From NCBI GenBank assembly GCA_002403455.1, contig DHHV01000014.1:1-19895 (forward strand): DNA of 19,895 nt. Reading direction: 5' to 3'. Shown here one piece after another: positions 1-6,945 of the stretch. This DNA is from Hyphomonadaceae bacterium UBA4763. GTDB lineage: Bacteria > Pseudomonadota > Alphaproteobacteria > Caulobacterales > Aquidulcibacteraceae. Under the pieces are notes generated by a model, which was given only the letters and a program-made list of their open reading frames with translations, made no database searches and was not told the DNA's origin. Within the stretch, counting starts at the first letter, position 1. Each line of letters starts with the position of its first letter. The translations under genes and the position numbers were made by a program.

Positions 1-529
1 GGCGGCCGGGGCCGGCATCGGAGCCCGCTTGCGGGTCGGTAATATTCATCGCCCCGGTCCAGGCGCCGGCAACCATTTTGGGTAAGAAGGTCTGGCGCAA
101 TGCGTCTGCGCCATGCGCGTGCAGCGCGTCGATCGCGCCATGGGTCAGCATCGGGCAGAGCGCAAAGGCCATATTGGCCGCCTCGATCATCTCATGCACC
201 GCAAGGCCGATCGCGCGCGGCAAGCCCTGGCCGCCATAATGCGGATCGGCCGACAGCCCCTGCCAGCCACCCGCCTGGAACGCCTGATAGGCCGCCTTGA
301 ATCCCGGCGCGGTTTCAACGCCGGTCTCGCTCCAGCGCACGCCGAAGCGATCGCCGGACCAATTGAGTGGGGCGAGCACGTTTTCTGACAGCCGCGCGGC
401 TTCGGACAAGATCGCCGCGATCGTGTCCGGATCGCAGCCGTCAAACGCGCCGGTCGCCAGCAAGCCGTCAAAGCCGGCCTGGGCATGCAACGCAAAGCTC
501 AAGGAGCGCACCGGCGCGTGATAAGTCAT
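1..529 (-). CDS. acyl-CoA dehydrogenase, N-terminal part (cut by window edge)
   Basis: Flavin-dependent acyl-CoA dehydrogenase, which oxidises an acyl-CoA to the trans-2-enoyl-CoA in fatty-acid or related acyl-CoA breakdown. The 176 visible residues start MTYHAPVRSLSFAL and include YGGQGLP (98-104) and MNITDPQAGSD (161-171). The latter is the conserved middle-domain motif that contacts FAD and substrate; most relatives have EPQAGSD, so this one has Asp for Glu. The opening resembles the ~590-residue acyl-CoA dehydrogenase subfamily that starts M-x-Y-x-APV, so about two thirds of the protein lies beyond base 1. The ATG at 529 is preceded by GGGAG about 8 bases upstream, which supports the start. 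It is transcribed away from xseB; the 189-bp gap must hold both promoters. The exact substrate cannot be told. Confidence 0.9.
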   Translation of the reverse strand, partial: MTYHAPVRSLSFALHAQAGFDGLLATGAFDGCDPDTIAAILSEAARLSENVLAPLNWSGDRFGVRWSETGVETAPGFKAAYQAFQAGGWQGLSADPHYGGQGLPRAIGLAVHEMIEAANMAFALCPMLTHGAIDALHAHGADALRQTFLPKMVAGAWTGAMNITDPQAGSDAGPGR

Positions 530-718
530 ATTGGTCTCCCGTTTTTTCGTTCGGCGGTGGGGGTGCGCCAATCTTGCGTTGGGGCGTCCTGCCAGAATTC
601 CATTGCGTGCGACACTCACATGCGCTTCACCGCGCGGATTGGGTTGGCGTTCGCGCAGATGCGCCTTGAATCGGCGCGCGCAATTGGCGATCTCCTGGCG
701 CCAAAGGTTTAACAACAG

Positions 719-961
719 GTGGCGAACGTGAACGACGTCAGCACATTAGCATTTGAAACGGCCTTGGCCGAATTGGAGCGGATTGTGGCGGCGCTCGAGC
801 GCGGCGATGTGCCGCTCGCCCAGGCCGTGGAGACCTATGAGCGCGGCATTGCCCTGAAAAACCATTGCGAAGGCTTGCTGCGGCAAGCGCAAATGCGAAT
901 CGATCAGGTCGTGCTGACGCCCGCCGGCGTGGCAGAGGGGCTCTCCTCGTTCGAGTCTTGA
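719..961 (+). CDS. xseB: exodeoxyribonuclease VII small subunit
   Basis: Small subunit of exonuclease VII, a cytoplasmic XseA/XseB complex that degrades single-stranded DNA from either end to oligonucleotides. The 80-residue product has the normal family length and the typical pattern FETALAELERIVAALERGDV followed by a Y-E-R-G-x-x-L-K-x-H-C helix (residues about 12-60), predicted to form the helical hairpin that binds XseA. The start is a GTG at 719. An in-frame GTG at 728 is a serious alternative, because AGGTGG lies five bases upstream of it; it would shorten the protein by three residues. The 3' end overlaps the 3' end of mazG on the other strand by 58 bp. xseA is not in the window. Confidence 0.9.
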   Translation: MANVNDVSTLAFETALAELERIVAALERGDVPLAQAVETYERGIALKNHCEGLLRQAQMRIDQVVLTPAGVAEGLSSFES

Positions 962-1743
962 GCCCTCGCGGCGCTTAGCAGCGCTTTGGCGCGCCGCCAA
1001 TAATGATCAAGCGCCGCCTCATCCAACGCCGCCAAAGCGTGGCCGTCTTGCGCGGCGAGCCGCTCGGCCGCCAAAAATCGCTGGCGGAATTTGTCATTGG
1101 CGCGGCGCAGCGCGGTCTCCGGGTCGATTTCCAGCTTGCGGGCAAGGTTGACGCAGGCAAACAACAAATCGCCGATCTCGTCGGCGATCGCGACGCGGTC
1201 TTGCCGCGCGCAGGCCTCATCGATCTCGGCGAGCTCTTCCAGCACCTTGGCGCGCGGGCCGGTCGCATCTCGCCAGTCAAAGCCGGACAAGGCCGCGCGG
1301 GCTTGCAGCTTTTTGGCGCGATCGAGCGCCGGCAGCGCCAAGGCAATTCCGTCGAGCGCGCTGGTGGCGCCATCCTGTGCGCGCTCGCGCTGTTTTTGCG
1401 CTTCCCAGCGTTGGCGATAGTCCTGCGCGCTGGTCGCGACATGGACGATCCCATGGCGTTGGCGGAGCTTTTCCAGGATCGCGCGCGCCACATCGTCGAA
1501 AGTAAAGGCGCCGCGCTCTTCCGCCAGCACGGCATGCAAGGTCGATTGCAACAGGAGATCGCCAAGCTCGCTGCACAAAGCCGGATCCGCGCCGTCGGCA
1601 ATGGCCTGATCGAGCTCATAGGCCTCCTCGATCGCATAGCGCGCCAAGCTCTCATGGGTCTGCAGCCGCATCCAGGCATTGCCGTCCTCGGGCCGGCGCA
1701 GACGCCGCAAATAGTCAAGAAGTTGGTTGAGAGGTTCGGACAT
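904..1743 (-). CDS. mazG: nucleoside triphosphate pyrophosphohydrolase MazG
   Basis: MazG hydrolyses (d)NTPs to NMP and pyrophosphate, a house-cleaning and stress-related role in the cytoplasm. The 279 residues hold two MazG domains. The first has QTHESLARYAIEEAYELDQ (about 28-46) and ELGDLLLQ (about 59-66); the second has VLEELAEIDEA and ADEIGDLLFACVNLARKL. These carry the E-E-x-x-E and E/D residues that bind Mg2+. The C-terminal tail (about 30 residues, Ala/Ser rich) is the part encoded over xseB. Oddity: the usual G-C-P-W-D-R segment before QTHESL reads GNAWMR here, so Cys, Pro and Asp are missing while Trp and Arg stay. The ATG at 1743 matches the family start (M-x-x-P-L-x-x-L-L-x-x-L-R-R-L-R). 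Length is near the usual ~260-280. Confidence 0.93.
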   Translation of the reverse strand: MSEPLNQLLDYLRRLRRPEDGNAWMRLQTHESLARYAIEEAYELDQAIADGADPALCSELGDLLLQSTLHAVLAEERGAFTFDDVARAILEKLRQRHGIVHVATSAQDYRQRWEAQKQRERAQDGATSALDGIALALPALDRAKKLQARAALSGFDWRDATGPRAKVLEELAEIDEACARQDRVAIADEIGDLLFACVNLARKLEIDPETALRRANDKFRQRFLAAERLAAQDGHALAALDEAALDHYWRRAKALLSAARAQDSNEESPSATPAGVSTT

Positions 1744-1753
1744 GGCGGGGACC

Positions 1754-1827
1754 TAGTGTGGCGATTCTGACATTCGCCCCATCATTGTGGCATGCTCTGA
1801 GCGAATTTCAGAATCAAAGCCACACTA
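1754..1827. repeat. MITE-like inverted-repeat element 1, bounded by TA
   Basis: The arms are 1754-1777 (TAGTGTGGCGATTCTGACAT and on) and 1801-1827 (GCGAATTTCAGAATC, AAA, GCCACACTA). They pair along nearly their whole length, with a 3-nt AAA bulge and one mismatch, around a 23-nt centre. Both ends read CTAG, so the arms start at a TA dinucleotide, the target used by IS630/Tc1-type transposases. The unit is about 74 bp, has no coding capacity and lies between genes. It could be a miniature element or a dispersed palindromic repeat; no copy count is available from this window. Confidence 0.6.
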
Positions 1828-1842
1828 GAAATCAATGAGTTA

Positions 1843-1917
1843 TAATGTCCATTTTGAACCAGAAGTTCGCTAAACACTTGACCCAGTTTTCCGACGAAGT
1901 TCTGGTTCAGGACACTA
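1843..1917. repeat. MITE-like inverted-repeat element 2, bounded by TA
   Basis: The left arm is 1843-1869 (TA, ATGTCC, ATTT, TGAACCAGAAGTTCG) and the right arm 1895-1917 (CGAAGTTCTGGTTCA, GGACAC, TA). The arms pair over about 20 bases, with a 4-nt ATTT bulge and two mismatches. The unit is 75 bp, almost the size of the first element 15 bp away, and also begins and ends at TA. The outer ends resemble element 1 (GTGTGGC against GTGTCC), but the inner arm sequence is different. Confidence 0.6.
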
Positions 1918-2027
1918 GGGCGTCACAGGGTAAGGGAGGAGGGGACGATATGCCGACACCCTCCCGCATAGACAATCCCTCGGCGATTTGGTCTATCAGC
2001 CGCAAAACGGCTTTGGGGTGATTTGGC

Positions 2028-3014
2028 ATGACGGCAAAACTGGCAGTGGTGTTTGGCGGCTCCGGCTTTGTCGGGCGCCAGACCGTACGGGGCTTGTGCA
2101 AAGCCGGCTGGCGGGTCCGCGTGCCGATGCGCCGCCCGCATCTCGGCGTTGATTTGCGCGTGATGGGCGATGTCGGCCAGGTGCAATTGGCCAAAGCCAA
2201 TTTGCGCGACGCCGCCAGCATCGCTTCAGCCGTTGAAGGCGCCGAAGCGGTCGTCAATCTGGTCGGGCTATTGTTCGAAAAGGGCCGGCAAAACTTTGCC
2301 GCATTGCATGTCGAGGGGGCGGGGGAGATCGCGCGCGCCAGCGCTGCAGCCGGGGCGCGGGCGATGGTGCAGATGTCGGCGCTCGGCGCGGACCCGAACG
2401 CGAAATCGGCCTATGCGCGGACCAAAGCGGCGGGCGAGGCGGCGGTGCGGGCCGCCTTTCCGTCAGCGGTGATCTTGCGCCCGTCGATCATTTTTGGGCC
2501 GGAGGACAATTTCTTCAACCAATTTGCCGAAATGGCGCGGTTTTCGCCATTTTTGCCGGCGATCGGCGGCGGCGTCTCGCGCTTTCAACCGATCTATGTC
2601 GGCGATGTGGCGCAGGCCATTCGCGCCGCGTTGGAATTGGGTCCGTCCGCCAAGCGAATTTATGAATTGGGCGGCCCGCGCGTCTATCGCTTTGACGAGC
2701 TGCTGCGCTTTATCTTGCGCGAGATCGACCGGCCGCGCTTTTTGGCGCCGATGCCATTTGCGATCGCCGGGCTGTTGGGCGCGGCGATGGATGGGGCGGC
2801 GCGGCTTGTGCCGGGACTGGCGCCGCCGCTGACCGGCGATCAGGTCGCCTTGTTGCGCAAGGATAATGTCGTTGCGCCTGCGTCGGACGACATTGGGCTG
2901 CTGAGCGATTTAGGCATCATCCGCCCTGAGACGGTCGAGGCGATCGTGCCGGCTTATCTCGCCAAATACCGTCCGCAGGGGCAGTTTCACGAGCGCAAAA
3001 CCGGGGAAAGTTGA
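2028..3014 (+). CDS. NDUFA9-like complex I NAD(P)-binding protein (atypical SDR)
   Basis: Member of the extended/atypical short-chain dehydrogenase group that includes the NDUFA9 subunit of respiratory complex I; bacterial relatives are often annotated as complex I NAD(P)-binding or NAD-dependent epimerase proteins. The N-terminal Rossmann motif GGSGFVGRQ is at 10-18, and Y129-ART-K133 stands where the SDR Y-x3-K pair sits. VILRPSIIFGPEDNFFNQF (148-166) and FQPIYVGDVAQAI (about 187-199) are the signature segments of this subfamily. The length of 328 matches the usual ~320. No enzymatic activity is established for most of these proteins; a structural or assembly role, or action on an unknown NAD(P)-linked substrate, are both possible. 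It stands alone and converges on scoB with a 10-bp gap. Confidence 0.88.
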   Translation: MTAKLAVVFGGSGFVGRQTVRGLCKAGWRVRVPMRRPHLGVDLRVMGDVGQVQLAKANLRDAASIASAVEGAEAVVNLVGLLFEKGRQNFAALHVEGAGEIARASAAAGARAMVQMSALGADPNAKSAYARTKAAGEAAVRAAFPSAVILRPSIIFGPEDNFFNQFAEMARFSPFLPAIGGGVSRFQPIYVGDVAQAIRAALELGPSAKRIYELGGPRVYRFDELLRFILREIDRPRFLAPMPFAIAGLLGAAMDGAARLVPGLAPPLTGDQVALLRKDNVVAPASDDIGLLSDLGIIRPETVEAIVPAYLAKYRPQGQFHERKTGES

Positions 3015-3024
3015 GCGATCGGGT

Positions 3025-3867
3025 TTATTCGGTCCGCGGCGGCGTCGGTTCGTCGGCTTGCGTTGCGGGGACGGTCTCTGGGACATCCGCCAATGCTTCC
3101 GCTAACGACGCGGCCGGCGCGGCTTCCATATCCGGCGCCATCTCGGTCGGAACCGGCGTTTCAGCCTCCGTCACCGGGGCCGGTTCTTCTGGTTCTCGTT
3201 CCTGTTGCGCGGGGGCCGGCTCTGGCAGCGCCACTGCGCTGATCTTCGCCGCGGTTTTGGCGCGCACCTCGTCGAGCGTGACGCCCGGCGCAAGCTCGAT
3301 CAAGGTCAGCCCGCCGGCCTTTTTGTCGACGTCGAACACCGCCAAATCGGTAATGATCCGGTCGACGACGCGCTGACCGGTCAGCGGCAGGGAGCAATGC
3401 GGCAAGAGCTTGGATTCGCCGGCTTTATTGGTGTGCTCCATCACCACGACGACGCGCTTGACGCCGGCGACGAGGTCCATCGCCCCGCCCATGCCTTTGA
3501 CCATTTTGCCCGGCACCATCCAATTGGCGAGGTCGCCGGTTTCGGAGACTTCCATCGCGCCGAGAATGGAAAGATCAATATGGCCGCCACGGATCATCGC
3601 AAAACTGTCGGCCGAGCTGAAATAAGAGCTGCGCGCCAATTCCGTGATCGTCTGCTTGCCGGCATTGATCAAATCGGGGTCTTCCTCGCCCTCGAAGGGG
3701 AAGGGACCCATGCCCAACATGCCGTTCTCCGATTGCAGCGTCACATTCGTGCCGCGCGGAATATAATTGGCGACCAAAGTCGGGATGCCGATGCCGAGAT
3801 TGACATAAAAGCCGTCCTGCAATTCGCGGGCGGCGCGTTCGGCCAATTGATCGCGGGTCCAGGGCAT
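3025..3867 (-). CDS. scoB: 3-oxoacid CoA-transferase subunit B with acidic C-terminal tail
   Basis: Beta subunit of a class I CoA-transferase (SCOT type), which moves CoA between succinyl-CoA or acetyl-CoA and a 3-oxoacid such as acetoacetate. The core (1-213) has the glycine-rich GIGIPT (25-30), the catalytic glutamate in SENGMLG (E47), and the ENGxxG context that defines subunit B. Residues about 214-280 are an added low-complexity tail rich in Pro, Glu and Ala, predicted disordered and acidic; normal subunits end near residue 210-215. The ATG at 3867 has AAGGAA upstream. The gene follows scoA by 41 bp and is almost certainly co-transcribed. Whether the partner acid is acetoacetate, acetate or another 3-oxoacid cannot be read from sequence. 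Confidence 0.92.
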   Translation of the reverse strand: MPWTRDQLAERAARELQDGFYVNLGIGIPTLVANYIPRGTNVTLQSENGMLGMGPFPFEGEEDPDLINAGKQTITELARSSYFSSADSFAMIRGGHIDLSILGAMEVSETGDLANWMVPGKMVKGMGGAMDLVAGVKRVVVVMEHTNKAGESKLLPHCSLPLTGQRVVDRIITDLAVFDVDKKAGGLTLIELAPGVTLDEVRAKTAAKISAVALPEPAPAQQEREPEEPAPVTEAETPVPTEMAPDMEAAPAASLAEALADVPETVPATQADEPTPPRTE

Positions 3868-3908
3868 GGTCGTTCCTTATGAATGAATGGCGGTCGTGGA
3901 GACAGGTT

Positions 3909-4616
3909 TTAGCGCGAAAAGCGCGGCCGCGTGGTGCGCTGCTCGATGCGCTTTTCGTAATCGCGGCCTTGCAAGATGCGGTCGACATAAATGCCGGGCG
4001 TATGGATCGCGTCGGGATTGAGCTCTCCCGTGCGATGCAGGCTTTCGACCTCGGCGACCGTCACCTTGGCGGCGGTCGCCATCATCGGATTGAAATTGCG
4101 CGCCGTGCGCCGATAGATGAGGTTGCCCTCATTATCGCCGCGCCAGGCTTTGACCATCGCCAGATCGGCTTTCAGCGCGGTTTCGAGAATATAGGTCTCG
4201 CCGTCGAAATCTTTGTGCTCCTTGCCCTCGGCAACCGGCGTGCCAACGCCGGTCTTGGTGTAAAAGCCGGGAATGCCGGCCCCGCCGGCGCGAATGCGCT
4301 CCGCCAAAGTGCCTTGCGGATTGAACTCCAATTGCAATTCGTTGTTGAGGAATTGCCGCTCGAATTCCTTGTTCTCGCCGACATAAGACGAGATCATTTT
4401 GCGGATTTGCCGGGTTTCCAGCAACATCCCAAGGCCAAAGCCGTCAACGCCGGCATTGTTGGAGATGACGGTCAAATCCTTGACGCCCGATTCGCGCAGA
4501 GCCAGGATCAAATTCTCCGGAATGCCGCATAGGCCAAAGCCGCCGGACATGATCGTCATGCCGTCGAATAACAGGCCGGCTAACGCCTCGGCGGCCGCTG
4601 GATATACTTTTCCCAT
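3909..4616 (-). CDS. scoA: 3-oxoacid CoA-transferase subunit A
   Basis: Alpha subunit of the same CoA-transferase. MGKVYPAAAEALAGLLFDGM at the start and GGFGLCGIPENLI (25-37) are the CoA-binding glycine-rich signatures of subunit A; FNPQGTLAERIRAGGAGIPGF follows further on. An upstream in-frame start would add 53 residues (to 4775), but they look unrelated to the family. The ATG at 4616 has GGAG six bases upstream and gives 235 residues, the normal length, so that start is used. It is the first gene of a two-gene operon with scoB and faces away from metK across a 297-bp control region. The pair probably feeds ketone-body, PHB or acetoacetate-derived carbon into acetyl-CoA. Confidence 0.93.
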   Translation of the reverse strand: MGKVYPAAAEALAGLLFDGMTIMSGGFGLCGIPENLILALRESGVKDLTVISNNAGVDGFGLGMLLETRQIRKMISSYVGENKEFERQFLNNELQLEFNPQGTLAERIRAGGAGIPGFYTKTGVGTPVAEGKEHKDFDGETYILETALKADLAMVKAWRGDNEGNLIYRRTARNFNPMMATAAKVTVAEVESLHRTGELNPDAIHTPGIYVDRILQGRDYEKRIEQRTTRPRFSR

Positions 4617-4782
4617 GAAAGGCTCCGAAGAAAGGGACCGCGCCGCTGGGCTTCGTTCCAATAGCATTTGATTACGCTGCGCCGCATCGCGCGTGCGCAG
4701 CACGCAAGGACGCCGCAACGCGAGCGCCCTCACAAGGCGGTTTTTTCCGACGCTGTCAACGCGTCGAAGGGCCAAGGCGCGC

Positions 4783-4800
4783 TACACGATTTCGCGTGTA
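4783..4800. promoter_or_regulatory. perfect 6-bp dyad TACACG-N6-CGTGTA
   Basis: TACACG at 4783-4788 and CGTGTA at 4795-4800 form an exact inverted repeat with a 6-bp centre. It sits in the divergent scoA/metK control region, 167 bp from the scoA start and 114-131 bp from the two possible metK starts. The shape fits a dimeric repressor site, but it could also be a hairpin or chance. No regulator gene is adjacent. Confidence 0.3.
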
Positions 4801-4854
4801 TCGGCCGCTCCCCAAAAATTTCCGCAAAAGCCAACCGCGCCCCCTTGGTTTTTA

Positions 4855-4876
4855 GATATAAACATGTCTTTAAGTC
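4855..4876. promoter_or_regulatory. candidate methionine-cycle operator (SahR-like) before metK
   Basis: GATATAAACATGTCTTTAAG followed by TC is an AT-rich imperfect palindrome in a GC-rich setting: 7 of 11 base pairs match about the centre. From memory it is close to the ATATAAAGATATCTTTATAT-type palindromes found before methionine-cycle genes in alphaproteobacteria and assigned to the ArsR-family S-adenosylhomocysteine sensor SahR. It ends 10 bp before the upstream ATG at 4887 and 37 bp before the preferred metK start at 4914, so binding could block transcription. No SahR gene is in the window. Confidence 0.4.
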
Positions 4877-4913
4877 CCCGCAATGAATGGCTCCAATCAG
4901 GGACTTGGCGCAG

Positions 4914-6110
4914 ATGCGGGACTATTTTTTCACAAGCGAGAGCGTTGCCGAAGGCCATCCGGACAAAGTCTGCGACCGCATTTCCGACGAAGTCGTTGAT
5001 CTCTATTTCCGCGCGACGCTGGCCGAAGGGCTTGATCCGTGGCGACTGCGCGTGGCGTGCGAGACGCTGGCGACGACCAATCGCGTCGTGATCGCCGGCG
5101 AATATCGCGGCACCAATCATGTCACCCGCGACCTGATTGCGCATGCCGCGCGCCTTGCGATCAAAGACATTGGGTACGAGCAAGACGGCTTTCACTGGGA
5201 AAACGCCGCGATCGAAGTCCTCCTGCATGGCCAATCCGAGCATATCGCCATGGGCGTCGACTCGGACGGAACCAAGGAAGAGGGCGCCGGCGATCAAGGG
5301 ATCATGTTCGGCTACGCCACCAATGAAACCCCGGCCTTCATGCCGGCGCCGATCCTGTATTCGCATCGCATTTTGGAATTGCTCGCCCAGGCGCGCAAAG
5401 CCAAGTCGGGCGCGGCGGCGGTACTCGGCCCCGACGCCAAGAGCCAGGTCACCGCGCGTTATGTGAATGGCAGGCCGGTGGAGGCGACCTCGATCGTCTT
5501 GTCGACGCAGCATCTCGATCCCAATCTGACCAGCGCCGATATCCGCGCGATCGTCGAGCCCTATATTCGCGAAGCCTTAGGCGATGTTTTGCCGATCGCG
5601 GCCAATTGCCAATGGTGGATCAACCCGACCGGCAAATTCGTCATCGGCGGGCCGGATGGCGATTGCGGTCTGACCGGGCGCAAGATCATCGTCGACACCT
5701 ATGGCGGCGCGGCGCCGCATGGCGGCGGCGCGTTTTCCGGCAAGGACCCAACCAAGGTCGACCGCTCGGCTGCCTATGCGGCGCGCTATCTGGCCAAGAA
5801 TGTCGTCGCCGCCAATTTGGCCGATTCCTGCACGATCCAGGTCTCTTACGCGATCGGCGTCGCCCGCCCCTTGTCGGTTTATGTCGATCTGAAAGCGCCG
5901 CGTTGCGACGCCGCGCAATTGGAAGCGCGCCTGCTCGAGGTCATGGATTTGTCGCCGCGCGGCATTCGCAAACATCTCGAGCTGAACCGCCCGATCTATG
6001 CGCGCACCGCCGCTTACGGGCATTTTGGCCGGGCCCCGACCAATGATGGCGGCTTTTCCTGGGAGCGGACCGATTTGGTCGGGTCGTTGACAGATCTGGT
6101 CAACGCCTGA
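4914..6110 (+). CDS. metK: S-adenosylmethionine synthetase
   Basis: Makes S-adenosylmethionine from methionine and ATP in the cytoplasm, supplying methyl groups to, among others, the two RNA methyltransferases that follow. MRDYFFTSESVAEGHPDKV at the start contains the ATP-binding GHPDK; GAGDQGIMFGYAT (124 on) and GGGAFSGKDP (270-279) are the two family signatures. The 398 residues fit the usual 380-400. The ATG at 4914 is chosen because the family begins M-R-x-Y-x-F-T-S-E-S-V and AGGGA lies about 10 bases before it. An upstream ATG at 4887 would add nine residues (MAPIRDLAQ) and has no clear ribosome site. The segment around HENAAIEVLLHGQSEHI, written here as WENAAIEVLLHGQ, is also typical. 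A 7-bp hairpin straddles the stop codon (6101-6119). Confidence 0.96.
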   Translation: MRDYFFTSESVAEGHPDKVCDRISDEVVDLYFRATLAEGLDPWRLRVACETLATTNRVVIAGEYRGTNHVTRDLIAHAARLAIKDIGYEQDGFHWENAAIEVLLHGQSEHIAMGVDSDGTKEEGAGDQGIMFGYATNETPAFMPAPILYSHRILELLAQARKAKSGAAAVLGPDAKSQVTARYVNGRPVEATSIVLSTQHLDPNLTSADIRAIVEPYIREALGDVLPIAANCQWWINPTGKFVIGGPDGDCGLTGRKIIVDTYGGAAPHGGGAFSGKDPTKVDRSAAYAARYLAKNVVAANLADSCTIQVSYAIGVARPLSVYVDLKAPRCDAAQLEARLLEVMDLSPRGIRKHLELNRPIYARTAAYGHFGRAPTNDGGFSWERTDLVGSLTDLVNA

Positions 6111-6119
6111 ACGGCGTTG
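6101..6119 (+). terminator. weak hairpin over the metK stop codon
   Basis: CAACGCC (6101-6107) and GGCGTTG (6113-6119) pair perfectly around a five-base loop that contains part of the TGA stop. There is no T-run after it, only CTTTG, so it may slow or protect the 3' end, not act as a true intrinsic terminator. trmB begins 28-37 bases later, so read-through into trmB is likely. Confidence 0.25.
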
Positions 6120-6146
6120 CTTTGCCTGTGATGGCTCGTGGTTCTC

Positions 6147-6896
6147 ATGGCACCTGATTTTGCGGATCGTGGCGGCGCCGGGGACGGAGAGGTCGGCGTT
6201 GAACCAGCCGCCGCCCGTCATCGCCGCGTGCAGACAACCGGGAGAAGGCTCGGTCGTCCGCTGCGCGCCGCCCATCACGAAGCCATCGCCTGGGCGGCCG
6301 AGCAGGTCGCATTGCCGGTGGACGGCGCGCTCGGGCTTGGCGTTTTTTCCGCGCCGGTCGAGGCGCTGTGGGTCGAGATCGGGTTTGGCGCGGGCGAGCA
6401 TGTGATCGGCCAAGCGCTCGCCCACCCAAGTGTCGGCTTCATCGCGGTAGAGGCCTTCGCCAACGGCTTTGCGCAATGCGCGATGCGCCTGCGTTCGCCC
6501 GAGCATCAAGAGCTGTGGCCTCGGATGCGCTTGGCGCTCGCCGATGGCCGCGACGTCCTCGAGCACATAACGCCAAGCAGCGTTGATCGGCTGTTCACCT
6601 TGTTTCCCGATCCGTGGCCAAAGCCGCGCCACGCCAAGCGCCGATTGGCGCAGCCCGCATTTGTCGCGCAAGCCGCAACGATCCTGAAGACCGGCGGGCG
6701 CTGGCGTTTCGCCACCGATTGGAGCGATTACGCTTATTCAGCGCTGGAACATGTGCTCGCCGATGGCAGGTTCAATTGGTCGGCGCGTGCAGCGAGGGAT
6801 TGGCGGACCGCGCCCGCCGACCACATTCAGACGCGCTATCAGGAAAAAGCCTTGGGCGATATCGCCCCGGTTTTTCTCGATTTTGTGCGGCGTTGA
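6147..6896 (+). CDS. trmB: tRNA (guanine-N7-)-methyltransferase
   Basis: Class I SAM-dependent enzyme that methylates G46 in the variable loop of tRNAs. It shows the family's G-R-R-x-G-R-P-L-R opening, VEIGFGAGEH as the SAM-binding motif I, and FPDPWPKPRHAKRR, the tRNA-binding and catalytic signature, followed by a TGGRWRFATDWSDYA segment. The 249 residues are slightly long at the N-terminus, where about 25 residues precede the conserved part. The ATG at 6147 is used; a GTG at 6138 is in frame and neither has a clear ribosome site, so the start is uncertain. It lies just after metK, an arrangement seen in related bacteria, and may share its transcript. Confidence 0.93.
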   Translation: MAPDFADRGGAGDGEVGVEPAAARHRRVQTTGRRLGRPLRAAHHEAIAWAAEQVALPVDGALGLGVFSAPVEALWVEIGFGAGEHVIGQALAHPSVGFIAVEAFANGFAQCAMRLRSPEHQELWPRMRLALADGRDVLEHITPSSVDRLFTLFPDPWPKPRHAKRRLAQPAFVAQAATILKTGGRWRFATDWSDYAYSALEHVLADGRFNWSARAARDWRTAPADHIQTRYQEKALGDIAPVFLDFVRR

Positions 6897-6945
6897 AAGA
6901 GACGGCTTGGCCGCGAACTAAGATAATGGGAGAACGAATCATGTG

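Larger units (their letters stand above)
1744..2027. other. intergenic region dominated by two palindromic elements
   Basis: This 284-bp gap lies between the divergent mazG (minus) and the NDUFA9-like gene (plus). More than half of it (1754-1917) is two adjacent inverted-repeat units, described separately. A perfect TATAAT hexamer sits at 1841-1846 between them, but no good -35 box is visible about 17 bp upstream, so it is not called as a promoter. A short hairpin, AGCCG-CAAAA-CGGCT, lies about 20 bases before the downstream gene. No ORF here looks coding. Confidence 0.6.

Noticed and set aside
530..718. Small open frames in the acyl-CoA dehydrogenase/xseB gap
   Set aside because: Arg-rich, overlapping in several frames, no ribosome sites; the gap is better read as a divergent promoter region.
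1003..1770. 255-codon plus-strand open frame opposite mazG
   Set aside because: Antisense shadow of mazG; some hydrophobic runs but no recognisable domain.
4735..4750. T-run GGCGGTTTTTTCC as an intrinsic terminator
   Set aside because: The upstream stem is only four base pairs and no plus-strand gene ends before it.
4617..4775. N-terminal extension of scoA to 4775
   Set aside because: The extra 53 residues do not resemble the family, while the ATG at 4616 has a good ribosome site and gives the normal length.
4617..4886. SAM riboswitch upstream of metK
   Set aside because: No recognisable SAM-II or SAM/SAH-type core or pseudoknot could be found by eye; only two dyads and a small hairpin are present.
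5577..6671. 364-codon minus-strand open frame across metK and trmB
   Set aside because: It spans two well-supported plus-strand genes and shows no family motif.
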